Of a DNA stretch of 64,000 bases, positions 17,018 through 25,558 are shown in pieces. A program made the translations under genes and the position numbers. Positions within the stretch are counted from its first letter, which is position 1, and each line of letters opens with the position of its first letter. The DNA is from Chitinophagaceae bacterium UBA4857. Lineage in GTDB: Bacteria; Bacteroidota; Bacteroidia; Chitinophagales; Chitinophagaceae. The notes below the pieces were generated by a model. The model did not search any database and was not told where the DNA came from. It saw only the letters and a list, made by a program, of their open reading frames with translations. The stretch is taken from positions 47,292 through 111,291 of the forward strand of contig DHEF01000044.1 in NCBI GenBank assembly GCA_002399735.1, given 5' to 3'.

Positions 17018-17153
17018 TCCGTTTTACTCAGAATCTAAAGGAACTTTAAAGTCCAATTTGTTGGATTTACTTTGTTACCTGCGTCCCACCCTTGATTGAT
17101 CTTTACTTGCGACGCTCCGTTCACCGTTCCGTTCGCTCTTCGTCATCGTAATA
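17018..17153 (-). repeat. mosaic intergenic repeat, copy 5, with attached hairpin
   Basis: The core 17072-17153 reads TTGTTACCTGCGTCCCACCC, TTGATTGATCTTTACTTGCG, ACGCTCCGTTCACCGTTCCG, TTCGCTCTTCGTCATCG, the inverse of copy 4. Just before it, TCCAA (17052-17056) and TTGGA (17061-17065) form a small hairpin inside AAAG/CTTT arms. It fills much of the 311-bp gap 16895-17205, where no gene was seen. Confidence 0.8.
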
Positions 17154-17205
17154 TGTTTAAAGTCGTTCTTTTATCCGTATAGCAATAGAATACAATAGCA
17201 ACAAT

Positions 17206-17955
17206 TTATTTTAATAAACCGGCCAGTGAAAAGCCTCCTAAATAAAGCATGGCTAAAAGCGAATTCATAATACTAAGTATAATAGTAAGCTTGAGTATTT
17301 TATTATTGGCACGCATTAAAACCCCAAATACACTCCCATAAATAAATAAAAAGCCCATCATAAATACTATTAAAAACCAGGTAAAATCTATATTATTTAT
17401 TTTGTGTGTAAACAATACAACCACTAATCCCACCAATCTTATAAGTAACAAAATAATATTTAGCTGTGCAGCTATATAGGTATTTGCTAAAAAATGTTCC
17501 CAGTAATTATATTTTCGTTTATAAAAAGTAAGCCAGGTTATTAAGCTGGCAACGGGAATCATGATGAAAATAAATAGGCTGAAATAATGAGCAAAGAAAT
17601 TATCATTAATTGGTGCTGCAACCCCGGGATTATTGCTTATGAAAACTTTAGCGGTAGCCCACTCTATACCTTTAATAATAAAAGTGCAAATGGCCGACAT
17701 AATTACCACATAGGAAAATGGCCTGAAATGTTTTACCCGCTTGCCCTGTAAGTATTCTTCTATCATATAACCTGGGCGGGTAAACATTGATTTTAAAGTA
17801 TAGAAAAAGCCTTTATCAATATGAAAAATGGAATGTGGAATGTCGTGTAAAAAATAATGCGCATTTATTTTTCCTTCGTGCGACGATTGTCCGCAGTTTG
17901 GACAATAATTACCTGAATAGAGATTATTACAATTAATACAACTAGTATTTCCCAT
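17206..17955 (-). CDS. DUF3667 membrane protein with N-terminal zinc ribbon
   Basis: 249 residues. The N-terminus has CINCNNLYSGNYCPNCGQ, two CxxC pairs forming a zinc ribbon, then the DUF3667 core 'IPHSIFHIDKGFFYTLKSMF', TRPGYMIEEYLQGKRVKHF and RPFSYVVIMSAIC. Four hydrophobic segments follow (about 88-105, 125-145, 160-185, 190-245). The family is common in Bacteroidetes and has no proven role. The gene stands alone on the minus strand between the GH5 and GH29 genes. Confidence 0.92.
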   Translation of the reverse strand: MGNTSCINCNNLYSGNYCPNCGQSSHEGKINAHYFLHDIPHSIFHIDKGFFYTLKSMFTRPGYMIEEYLQGKRVKHFRPFSYVVIMSAICTFIIKGIEWATAKVFISNNPGVAAPINDNFFAHYFSLFIFIMIPVASLITWLTFYKRKYNYWEHFLANTYIAAQLNIILLLIRLVGLVVVLFTHKINNIDFTWFLIVFMMGFLFIYGSVFGVLMRANNKILKLTIILSIMNSLLAMLYLGGFSLAGLLK

Positions 17956-18208
17956 GCGTTTAAATTAACTATTTTTTCTTAAACATTAAAAAGCTAGTTT
18001 AAAAATGTACAATTATGCTTAGAACCGGATAAAAAAATACAAGAAGTAACAATATAGTACCTTAAAATATCTGCTATTTGTTATTGCTGATATAATAGTA
18101 ATTGATATAAATCACACAATCGTTTGACATAACATAATGAAAGTAATTAGTCTATTTTCGTAAGTATCAATGTTGTTTTACACATACACTTCTAAAGATT
18201 GTCTTCTT

Positions 18209-19594
18209 ATGAAAAAAACAAACCCGTTTTTAGTCTTACTCTTTATTTCTTTATTCTCTCAAAACATATCAGCACAAAATGAGGCCTGGAAAAAAGCAGC
18301 AACCGAAAAAAAACAAGATCGGCTTGCATGGTGGTTAAATGATCGCTTTGGCATGTTTATTCATTGGGGGCTTTATTCGCTACCGGCAAGGCATGAATGG
18401 ATACAAAATATGGAAAGCATTGCGCCTGATGTTTATGAGGAGAAGTATTTTAATTTATTTAATCCTGATTTATATAACCCGGATGAATGGGCAAAAATGG
18501 CGAAAAAGGCCGGTATGAAGTATGTTGTAATAACCACCAAGCACCATGAAGGTTTTAGCCTATGGGATACAAAATTCAGTGACTTTAATGCAGCTAAAAC
18601 GCCATACAAAAAAGACATTCTTAAAATGTTTGTAGATGCTTGCAGAAAAGAAGGATTAAAAATTGGATTTTACTTTTCATTAATTGACTGGCACGATAAA
18701 AATTTTACCATAGACGGAATACATCCATTACGTAACAATGCTGCGGCTAAAGAAGATAATAAAAACCGCGACATGGGCAAGTACAGAACATTTGTAAAAA
18801 ATCAGGTGCGGGAACTATTAACCAACTATGGTAAAATTGACTTGCTGTTTTGGGATTTTTCTTATCCGGGCAATGATGGTAAAGGAAAAGATGAATGGGA
18901 CAGTGAAGGACTGGTAAAGATGGTTCGTAGTTTACAACCTGATATTGTGATGAACGACCGCCTAGATTTAATGGAAGATAAATGGGGTTGGGATTATAAA
19001 ACACCTGAGCAGTTTATGCCCAACACATGGCCTGAACATAATGGTGAAAAAGTACCTTGGGAAACCTGTCAAACATTTTCAGGTTCGTGGGGTTACCACC
19101 GTGATGAAAATACATGGAAAAGTACCAACCAACTTATTGCCATGTTAATTGAAACTGTGAGCAAAGGCGGAAACTTATTATTAAACGTGGGGCCAACTGC
19201 CAGAGGTAATTTTGATTACAGGGCTATTGAACGTTTGCAACAAATTGGCGATTGGATGACGTTTAACAGTAAATCAATTTACGGTTGTACAGCTGCGCCT
19301 GAAAAATTCCAAGCGCCAAAAAACACCTTTCTTACTTACAACAAAGAAACAAACCGTTTATACATACACTTATTGCAATATCCTTTTAAAACCCTGTATT
19401 TACCAGGTTTTAAAGGTCAGGTAAAGTATGCACAGTTTTTACACGATAATTCGGAGATAAAATACAGGGAAAGTGCAGCGGCCAAAGCATCGGAACATAT
19501 GGCTATTACAGCCGGTGCAGATGACCTGATAATGGACTTACCCGTAGTAAAACCCAATACAGAGATTCCGGTAATTGAGTTAATACTTAATTAA
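18209..19594 (+). CDS. alpha-L-fucosidase, GH29
   Basis: An upstream in-frame ATG at 18170 adds 13 residues, but Met at 18209 starts a clean signal peptide (KKTNPFLVLLFISLFSQNIS AQ), so that start is preferred; 461 residues. GH29 landmarks: FGMFIHWGLYSLPARHEW, YVVITTKHHEGFSLWD, 'KIGFYFSLIDWHD', and the nucleophile Asp in KIDLLFWDFSYPG (about residue 215 of the short form), then LLLNVGPTARGNF. The enzyme removes terminal alpha-L-fucose from glycans in the periplasm or outside. It is the only other carbohydrate enzyme near the GH5 gene. It shares a bidirectional terminator with HPF. Confidence 0.95.
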   Translation: MKKTNPFLVLLFISLFSQNISAQNEAWKKAATEKKQDRLAWWLNDRFGMFIHWGLYSLPARHEWIQNMESIAPDVYEEKYFNLFNPDLYNPDEWAKMAKKAGMKYVVITTKHHEGFSLWDTKFSDFNAAKTPYKKDILKMFVDACRKEGLKIGFYFSLIDWHDKNFTIDGIHPLRNNAAAKEDNKNRDMGKYRTFVKNQVRELLTNYGKIDLLFWDFSYPGNDGKGKDEWDSEGLVKMVRSLQPDIVMNDRLDLMEDKWGWDYKTPEQFMPNTWPEHNGEKVPWETCQTFSGSWGYHRDENTWKSTNQLIAMLIETVSKGGNLLLNVGPTARGNFDYRAIERLQQIGDWMTFNSKSIYGCTAAPEKFQAPKNTFLTYNKETNRLYIHLLQYPFKTLYLPGFKGQVKYAQFLHDNSEIKYRESAAAKASEHMAITAGADDLIMDLPVVKPNTEIPVIELILN

Positions 19595-19607
19595 TAAACG
19601 TTGTTAC

Positions 19608-19641
19608 AAAAAAGGTTGCTTTGTATAAAGCAACCTTTTTT
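19608..19641. terminator. bidirectional terminator, fucosidase/HPF
   Basis: AAAAAAGGTTGCTTT pairs with AAAGCAACCTTTTTT across a four-base loop. It lies between convergent genes and has a T-run in both directions. Confidence 0.9.
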
Positions 19642-19644
19642 GTT

Positions 19645-20007
19645 TTATTTAGCCTTTGGTAAAGCGGCTTTTTTTGCGGCCACTTTACGGTTAGGTGTTT
19701 TAAGTTTATTGGCTTTAGCCAGTTGTGTTTTTCTGATCCTCAATCTTCTTTTGGCACTGTCGGCAATTTTTAAAATAGCATCTTCAAAAATTTCGGAACT
19801 GCTTTTTAAATACTCGTCTTTACCCGGTACACGGATGTTTAACGTACAAACAACCACTTCTTTATTTTTTCTGGCCTCATTTATTACGGTTACTTCTATT
19901 TCCTGAATGTCTTTATAAAACTTATCTAACCCTCCTAATTTGGCTGTAATATAAGCTTTCAAGGAAGGGCTTAACTTATGTCCTGGCGATTCGATACGAA
20001 ACTTCAT
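19645..20007 (-). CDS. hpf: ribosome hibernation promoting factor, short HPF/RaiA family
   Basis: 120 residues. Begins MKFRIESPGHKLSPSLKAYI and has KLGGLDKFYKDIQEIEVTV, VVVCTLNIRVPGKDEYLKS and FEDAILKIADSAKRRLR, the beta-alpha-beta-beta-beta-alpha fold of HPF/YfiA, which docks on the 30S subunit in stationary phase. The tail is very basic (KTPNRKVAAKKAALPKAK). No long-form C-terminal dimerisation domain is present, so this is the short type. Lone gene between the fucosidase and the NamZ-like gene. Confidence 0.9.
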   Translation of the reverse strand: MKFRIESPGHKLSPSLKAYITAKLGGLDKFYKDIQEIEVTVINEARKNKEVVVCTLNIRVPGKDEYLKSSSEIFEDAILKIADSAKRRLRIRKTQLAKANKLKTPNRKVAAKKAALPKAK

Positions 20008-20092
20008 AACTGTTTATTTTAATTAAAGAAAAAACTAAATTATAAATTTATAGTCAGGTATAACATGAGTAATATCAGTATTCAACTTGCGT

Positions 20093-21439
20093 TTACTCAA
20101 AATCAGGATACAACAAATACTTTTTACGTATCTCTTTAAATTTTACTAAACCCGGCTGCCAGCTTGCACGTATTTCGGCTTCTGACTTACCGGCTTTAAT
20201 TTGTTGCCATAATTCGTTATTACCTGCCAGTTTATTAAAAAAAGACTGTTCCATACTACCCGATTTTGGTAAAATGAAAAACTTATCTTTTTCAGGAAAC
20301 AATTTATAGGCATTTATCAGCCATTTAAGCTGAATTTTATCATCTACTTCTTTTACTACTTCATCAACCGTGCCACTTACATCCCAGCCATAACATTTTT
20401 GTCCATATAGTTTTGAACTTTTAGCTCCTTCATTCGGATTGGGTGTAAATGCATACAAATTTTGGGGTAATGATGGATGTCCGAAAACCTGAAAAGGTTT
20501 ATCCGTACCACGACCTTCACTTAATACCGTACCCTCAAAAAAGCAAGTAGATGGATATACATAAATGGATTGTATGTTAGGTAAATTAGGTGATGGTTTT
20601 ACCGGCAACACATATTTTGATTTATGCGTGTAATTTTCATTTTTTATAATTAAAAAGTGAAAAGCAGTATCAGGATGATGTTCTTTTACCGATTGATAAT
20701 AGGCATAAGTGGCATTGCCTTTAGTGCTCAACCATTTTTCGCCGCCGATCATTAGGGCATATTCACCCATTGTCATACCATATACAACCGGTACAGGTTG
20801 GCGGCCAATAAAGGATGTGTATTTGCGGTCTAAAACCGGCCCGTCAATATAATGACCGTTAGGGTTTGGACGATCCAGTACCAATAGTGGTTTTTTTAGT
20901 TCAAATGCAGCTTCCATAAATTCTTCCAGCGAAGATATATAGGTATAAAATCGAGCACCTACATCCTGTATATCAAATACCAGGATATCTACATCTTTTA
21001 CGTCATCGGTAGATGGACGGCGTTTTGTTCCATATAAAGACACCACAGGAATACCTGTTTTTTTATCTGTGTAATTGCCAATTTTTTCACCGGCATCGGC
21101 CGTGCCTCTAAAACCATGTTCGGGCCCGAATATTACTTTAATAATTACCCCCAATTTTTGTAGTGTATCTACCAGGTGTGTGTTGCCACAAGTAGTAGTT
21201 TGGTTGGCAAAAATGCCAATACGTTTTCCTTTTAGTAAGGGTAAATAAACCTGCAATCTTTCGGCTGCCGGAATTATTCTATTTTCTGCGTCTATAATGG
21301 TGGGCGCCGGCATAGAATCTGCAGCAACCACAACACTTTTATCTGTATTATTATTTATTTTATGTGTTGGGCGGGAAGCACAACTAAATTGCAAAAAACA
21401 GCCGGCAAATAGCAGCAACCATACCTTTAAAGTATGCAT
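20093..21439 (-). CDS. DUF1343 lipoprotein, NamZ-like exo-beta-N-acetylmuramidase
   Basis: The frame is open to an ATG at 21535, but Met at 21439 begins an ideal lipoprotein signal (MHTLKVWLLLFAGCFLQFSC), while the 32 residues before it are encoded by a mosaic repeat. I therefore place the start at 21439 (448 residues). DUF1343 landmarks: GKRIGIFANQTTTCG, IFGPEHGFRGTADAGE, VVSLYGTKRRPSTDDV, VDILVFDIQDVGARFYTYIS, VLDRPNPNGHYIDGPVLD and LSEGRGTDKPFQVFGHPS. Characterised members (NamZ, GH171) release terminal MurNAc from peptidoglycan, so a role in wall recycling at the envelope is likely. No other recycling gene adjoins it. Confidence 0.88.
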   Translation of the reverse strand: MHTLKVWLLLFAGCFLQFSCASRPTHKINNNTDKSVVVAADSMPAPTIIDAENRIIPAAERLQVYLPLLKGKRIGIFANQTTTCGNTHLVDTLQKLGVIIKVIFGPEHGFRGTADAGEKIGNYTDKKTGIPVVSLYGTKRRPSTDDVKDVDILVFDIQDVGARFYTYISSLEEFMEAAFELKKPLLVLDRPNPNGHYIDGPVLDRKYTSFIGRQPVPVVYGMTMGEYALMIGGEKWLSTKGNATYAYYQSVKEHHPDTAFHFLIIKNENYTHKSKYVLPVKPSPNLPNIQSIYVYPSTCFFEGTVLSEGRGTDKPFQVFGHPSLPQNLYAFTPNPNEGAKSSKLYGQKCYGWDVSGTVDEVVKEVDDKIQLKWLINAYKLFPEKDKFFILPKSGSMEQSFFNKLAGNNELWQQIKAGKSEAEIRASWQPGLVKFKEIRKKYLLYPDFE

Positions 21440-21520
21440 TTTGCCCAATGCCCAATATTGGACAGAACGTTGAAGAGTGCGACGCAACCTAAGCTGATAG
21501 TAGTTATGCAGCTGACTAAC
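21440..21520 (+). repeat. mosaic intergenic repeat, copy 6, in the NamZ-like leader
   Basis: Reads TTTTGCCCAATGCCCAATAT, TGGACAGAACGTTGAAGAGT, GCGACGCAACCTAAGCTGAT, AGTAGTTATGCAGCTGACTAAC. It lies directly upstream of the proposed start codon and happens to be an open frame, which would lengthen the gene model by 32 residues if the first ATG were used. Confidence 0.8.
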
Positions 21521-21688
21521 AAAAAATTTTATCATAAAAATGTAGATTTTTCAATAAAAGCTATAGGCTCAATTATAAACATTTTTTTGTAAAAATGTTA
21601 TTAAAAGTTTAGTAAAATAACATGCGATACAGCGATTTTACCCTACCTTGCCCGTGTCAGGAAAATTAATGACTTCAATAAAAATGTT

Positions 21689-22138
21689 ATGGTAAAAAAA
21701 GGTGATAAAATAAAGGTGCATTACCACGGTAAATTGAGTAACGGTGAAACTTTTGACAGCTCGGAAGGTCGTGAGCCACTTGAGTTTGAAGTAGGTAGTG
21801 GAATGGTTATACCTGGTTTTGACGAAGGGGTTACCGGTATGACGGTTGGTGAAAAGAAAACGGTTAATATTCCTTTTGCTGAGGCTTATGGCCCTGTAAA
21901 TCCGGATATGGTGGTGGATATGCCAAAAGACCGTTTTCCGCCGGAAATGGAAATTGCTGTTGGCATGCCATTAGTAATGAGCGACCAAAATGGTCAACAA
22001 TTTCAGGTAACGGTTACCGAAGTTAAAGAAGACAGTATTTTATTAGACGCTAATCACCCGCTTGCAGGTAAAGACTTAACTTTTGACCTGGAGTTGGTAG
22101 AAATAGCCGGCGGCAGCCCGCTGATTATTATGCCATAA
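21689..22138 (+). CDS. slyD: FKBP-type peptidyl-prolyl isomerase, SlyD-like
   Basis: 149 residues. Starts MVKKGDKIKVHYHGKLSNGE, then TFDSSEGREPLEFEVGSGMV and IPGFDEGVTGMTVGEKKTV, the FKBP half, interrupted by the insert-in-flap domain (VNPDMVVDMPKDRFPPEMEI through 'SILLDANHPLAGKDLTFDLE'). The catalytic D/F/Y-type residues of FKBP are present. The metal-binding His-rich tail of E. coli SlyD is missing; the protein ends GGSPLIIMP. Cytoplasmic folding helper. Monocistronic, with its own terminator at 22158. Confidence 0.92.
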   Translation: MVKKGDKIKVHYHGKLSNGETFDSSEGREPLEFEVGSGMVIPGFDEGVTGMTVGEKKTVNIPFAEAYGPVNPDMVVDMPKDRFPPEMEIAVGMPLVMSDQNGQQFQVTVTEVKEDSILLDANHPLAGKDLTFDLELVEIAGGSPLIIMP

Positions 22139-22157
22139 AAACTTACTTATTTTGTTT

Positions 22158-22193
22158 AAATGGTTTGCAATATCTTTATTGCAAACCATTTTT
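22158..22193 (+). terminator. terminator of slyD
   Basis: AAATGGTTTGCAATA pairs with TATTGCAAACCATTT across TCTT, followed by T-rich sequence, 20 bp past the stop. It ends 29 bp before pepT, so pepT likely has its own promoter. Confidence 0.88.
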
Positions 22194-22221
22194 ATTTTAT
22201 TAACTGCCAAGTGATTTTGAT

Positions 22222-23469
22222 ATGAGTTTGCAATACACCTACACCGTTGCCGAAAGATTTATGAAGTATGTTCAGGTTGATACACAAAGTGATCCGCAAT
22301 CAACCAGCTTTCCATCCACCGAAAAGCAAAAAGATTTAGGAAAAATTTTAGTGGAAGAATTATTGAGCATTGGTATAGCCGATGCCCATTTAGATGAATG
22401 GGGTTATGTATATGCTACCATACCATCGAATACCGATAAAAAAGTACCTGTTCTGTGTTTTTGCAGCCATATGGATACAGCGCCCGATTGTACCGGTAAA
22501 GATGTAAAACCAATTGTACATGAAAATTATGATGGCAAGGATATAGTGCTACCAGATGATAATACGCAGGTAATTACAACCAAAGCGCATCCGTATTTAC
22601 GTGAAAAAATTGGCGATGACATCATCACTGCATCGGGCACTACTCTTTTAGGTGCTGATAATAAAGCAGGAGTTGCAATTATTATGGATTTAGTAAATTA
22701 TCTTAGCCAACACCCAAACGCTAAACACGGTACTATAAAAATTTTATTTACACCTGATGAAGAAATTGGACGTGGTGTAAACCATGTTGATATGAAAAAA
22801 CTGGGAGCCGATTTTGGTTATACATTGGATGGAGGCCCATTGGGTGCTTACACCGATGAAACCTTTAGTGCTGACGGTGTAAAAGTTACTTTTTATGGTG
22901 TTAGCGCACATCCGGGTTATGCAAAAAACACCTTGGTAAATGCATTAAAAGTAGCCGGCTTGTTTTTAGATTTATTACCAAAGGATCATTTTTCGCCGGA
23001 GACAACCGATGGCCGTGATGGCTTTGTTCATCCTGTACATATTGATGGTATTGCGGAAAAAGTAGCGGTTCAATTTATCATCCGAGATTTTGATACTGAC
23101 AAATTAAAAAAACACGAAGCCCGTTTGGAGGAATTTGTAAAACAGGCTGTGGGCCGTTACCCGGGTTCGTCATACGAGTTTGAAGTTAAAGAGCAATACC
23201 GAAATATGAAAGAGGTTGTATCGCAACATCCGGAAATGACAAGCCATGTACAAAAAGCAATGGAATTGGCCGGTATACCATTTAAAAAAGAAAGTGCCCG
23301 TGGCGGAACCGATGGCAGCAGGCTCTCATTTATGGGACTACCCTGCCCCGATATATTTACCGGCGAAATGGCTTTTCATGGCAAACACGAATATGTGAGC
23401 ATACAGGATATGCAAAAGGCCGTAAACGTGTTAACGCATCTGGTACAGGTTTGGGAGAAAGAAGCGTAG
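22222..23469 (+). CDS. pepT: peptidase T, tripeptide aminopeptidase (M20)
   Basis: 415 residues, standard for PepT (about 408). Metal ligands: His in FCSHMDTAPDCTGKD, Asp in LLGADNKAGVAII, catalytic Glu pair in FTPDEEIGRGVNHVD, Asp in GYTLDGGPLGAYTDE, His in GEMAFHGKHEYVS. The dimerisation domain carries 'GVSAHPGYAKNTLVNALK'. The cytoplasmic enzyme removes the N-terminal residue of tripeptides. Stands alone, followed by a mosaic repeat. Confidence 0.96.
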   Translation: MSLQYTYTVAERFMKYVQVDTQSDPQSTSFPSTEKQKDLGKILVEELLSIGIADAHLDEWGYVYATIPSNTDKKVPVLCFCSHMDTAPDCTGKDVKPIVHENYDGKDIVLPDDNTQVITTKAHPYLREKIGDDIITASGTTLLGADNKAGVAIIMDLVNYLSQHPNAKHGTIKILFTPDEEIGRGVNHVDMKKLGADFGYTLDGGPLGAYTDETFSADGVKVTFYGVSAHPGYAKNTLVNALKVAGLFLDLLPKDHFSPETTDGRDGFVHPVHIDGIAEKVAVQFIIRDFDTDKLKKHEARLEEFVKQAVGRYPGSSYEFEVKEQYRNMKEVVSQHPEMTSHVQKAMELAGIPFKKESARGGTDGSRLSFMGLPCPDIFTGEMAFHGKHEYVSIQDMQKAVNVLTHLVQVWEKEA

Positions 23470-23483
23470 TAATACATTTTTAT

Positions 23484-23562
23484 GTTATCAGCAGCATTGC
23501 TACTATCATCGTCCCTTGCGTCGCACGCTTATACTGCATTAATACTATTGGGCATTGTACAA
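23484..23562 (-). repeat. mosaic intergenic repeat, copy 7
   Basis: Reads GTTATCAGCAGCATTGCTAC, TATCATCGTCCCTTGCGTCG, CACGCTTATACTGCATTAAT, ACTATTGGGCATTGTACAAG. Reverse orientation, GCGTCGCAC variant. Behind it, 23580-23662, a low-complexity stretch repeats TAATTATCTAATCACC-type units up to the next start codon. Confidence 0.8.
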
Positions 23563-23663
23563 GTTTGCAACAGATTTTTAAAAACCTAATTCACCAAATT
23601 GTTAGTTAAATAATTTTTCTATCTAATAACCTAATTATCTAATCACCACATTATCTAATTATC

Positions 23664-24860
23664 ATGGTACCATCATTACGTGCAGATTATAATAAGAGTT
23701 TTACCAAGGAAGCGTATGAAAATTTTCTAAAGGATATCGATAGTTTTCATCCCGGAGCCATTGAGTTTAGATTGGCCGAAACGCCCATTTTTGTACCTAA
23801 AACTTTTACCAATAAATTGATTGGTGCTTGCGAAAGCATTGTAGATATTATTACCCGTCCGGATTTTAAAGAACTAACAGCCAGAGCTATACCTGATAAT
23901 GTTAAAGTACCCAAAGAAAACGAGTATACTGATTGTATAGCATTTGACTTTGGTATATGTGAAAACGAAAATGGCGAACTTGAACCACAGCTTATTGAGA
24001 TGCAGGGCTTCCCTACGCTTTTTGCATATGAGGTTTTATTGGATGATGTTTTTGCAAAACATTTTCCTTTACCCGAAGGTTATAGCAGTTATATAGGTGG
24101 TTATACTCGCGAAACTTATTTGCAATTATTAAAAGATGTAATTGTTGGCGATTATAAACCGGAAGAAGTAATTTTGTTGGAGTTGTTTCCTCACCAGCAA
24201 AAAACCCGTGTAGATTTTTATTGTACACAAGATTACCTGAAGATAAAACCGGTTTGTTTAACCGAATTAACACAAGAAGGCCAAGATTTATTTTATATAA
24301 ACAATGGTGTAAAAACACAGATTAAAAGAATTTATAACCGAATAATTTTTGACGACTTACACCAACAATCAGAAGAAGTACAAGAAAAAGGCAAATTATT
24401 GTTTGAAAACCTAGATGTAGAATGGGTACCGCATCCATCATGGTTTTACCGTATAAGCAAATATACTTTACCGTTTATTGATAATGCGTATGTGCCTCAA
24501 ACCACTTTCCTTAGCGATGTAAAAGAAACACCTGCCGATTTAGAAAATTATGTATTAAAGCCACTTTTTTCATTTGCCGGCCAAGGTGTAGTAATTGATG
24601 TAACTCAAGAAGATATTGAAGCAATTAAAGACCCTGAGAACTGGATTTTACAACGTAAAGTAAAATATGCCGATGTTATAGTTACTCCGGATATACCGGC
24701 TAAAGCTGAAATACGTATTTTTTATTTTTGGAAAAAGGGTGAAGCAAGGCCCATACCTGCAAATAATCTGGCCAGGCTTAGTAAGGGTAAAATGATTGGT
24801 GTACGATATAATAAAGATAAAGAATGGGTTGGTGGAAGCTTTTGTTTATTTGAGCAGTAA
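23664..24860 (+). CDS. ATP-grasp-like protein of unknown substrate
   Basis: 398 residues. The C-terminal half looks like an ATP-grasp fold: ADLENYVLKPLFSFAGQGV (conserved lysine and glycine-rich loop), PENWILQRKVKYADVI (the Q-x-x-x motif of the grasp), AEIRIFYFWKKGEARPIP and NNLARLSKGKMIGVRYN. The N-terminal half has 'YTDCIAFDFGICENENGELE' and PQLIEMQGFPTLFAYE. No known activity fits exactly; glutathione-synthase or glutathionylspermidine-synthase-like ligation of an amine or amino acid is possible. Start: ATG at 23664 directly after the repeat region. Single gene. Family call moderate; substrate unknown. Confidence 0.6.
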   Translation: MVPSLRADYNKSFTKEAYENFLKDIDSFHPGAIEFRLAETPIFVPKTFTNKLIGACESIVDIITRPDFKELTARAIPDNVKVPKENEYTDCIAFDFGICENENGELEPQLIEMQGFPTLFAYEVLLDDVFAKHFPLPEGYSSYIGGYTRETYLQLLKDVIVGDYKPEEVILLELFPHQQKTRVDFYCTQDYLKIKPVCLTELTQEGQDLFYINNGVKTQIKRIYNRIIFDDLHQQSEEVQEKGKLLFENLDVEWVPHPSWFYRISKYTLPFIDNAYVPQTTFLSDVKETPADLENYVLKPLFSFAGQGVVIDVTQEDIEAIKDPENWILQRKVKYADVIVTPDIPAKAEIRIFYFWKKGEARPIPANNLARLSKGKMIGVRYNKDKEWVGGSFCLFEQ

Positions 24861-24878
24861 TTAACAATCATATTTAAT

Positions 24879-24916
24879 ACAGGAAAAACATTGTAAAAAA
24901 TAAGGGTTTTTCCTTA
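24879..24916. promoter_or_regulatory. paired AGGAAAAA-CC motifs upstream of the sensor operon
   Basis: ACAGGAAAAACA (24879-24890) and, inverted, TAAGGGTTTTTCCTTA (24901-24916). The reverse complement of the second contains AGGAAAAACCCT, the same core. Centres are 22 bp apart, about two helical turns, 50-80 bp before the lipoprotein start at 24964. A second pair lies behind the operon at 27768-27809. Confidence 0.55.
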
Positions 24917-24963
24917 TTTAAAAATCTGTTATTTTCTTTTATTTAGAGGAAAATTCAAAAATA

Positions 24964-25539
24964 ATGAAAAGAAAAAAACTTCTTATTGCTGTTACAGGTA
25001 TTTGTGTGGCAATTTTTTTTATTAGTTGTACTAACGATGCAAATATTGTAAAAGTTAACAAAGACGAATATGAAAAACTCAAAAGTGATGCAAATAAATG
25101 GGAAGAAGTTACTAAACTTTCTGATGAACTATTGGCTCGTAAGTCATCTACAGCCGAAAGCAAAAATGCAATGATTGATACTTCTTCCGCTGAAAATTAT
25201 TTACTAAGTTATAAAAATTCAAAAATACCACCGCCAAGACCATCTGCCGGTATTGATTTTGATAAAGAATCAATAGCGTTTATGATGAAATATATGTTGG
25301 ATAATAAAATTAACACAGTAAGAGCTGGCTTTGGGATCTATAGTAATGTGACATCACCCAAAAAAGATGGATATGGAACCGTTATATTTGGTTTAACCAA
25401 AAACGTATCAAGAGAAGAATGGGAAAAAAATCCAACAGAAACAGCCATGACACCATTTAGCTATAAAAAAGGTTCAACCGAAAGAGATTCAACTAGTGAT
25501 ACAAAAGGATATCTGAATTGGGGAGATGTTTCACCATAA
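24964..25539 (+). CDS. lipoprotein of unknown function, first gene of a sensor operon
   Basis: 191 residues, type II signal peptide KKLLIAVTGICVAIFFISC (lipobox FISC). The mature protein opens with a short coiled coil (VKVNKDEYEKLKSDANKWEE) and later has 'IDFDKESIAFMMKYMLDNKI' and GYGTVIFGLTKNVSREEWE. No family recognised. The stop is 19 bp before a membrane-protein gene whose end overlaps a histidine kinase gene, so it probably belongs to the same transcript and could be the envelope sensor or target of the system (inference). Confidence 0.75.
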   Translation: MKRKKLLIAVTGICVAIFFISCTNDANIVKVNKDEYEKLKSDANKWEEVTKLSDELLARKSSTAESKNAMIDTSSAENYLLSYKNSKIPPPRPSAGIDFDKESIAFMMKYMLDNKINTVRAGFGIYSNVTSPKKDGYGTVIFGLTKNVSREEWEKNPTETAMTPFSYKKGSTERDSTSDTKGYLNWGDVSP

Positions 25540-25558
25540 ATAACTGAATAATTATTTT

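Noticed and set aside
18123..18160. TTTG and TATTTTCG before the fucosidase as a promoter
   Set aside because: One mismatch in the -7 element and a 26-bp spacer; not strong enough to list.
23580..23662. Repeated TAATTATCTAATC units, considered as a CRISPR-like array
   Set aside because: Units are short, AT-rich and adjacent without unique spacers; simple-sequence repeat only.
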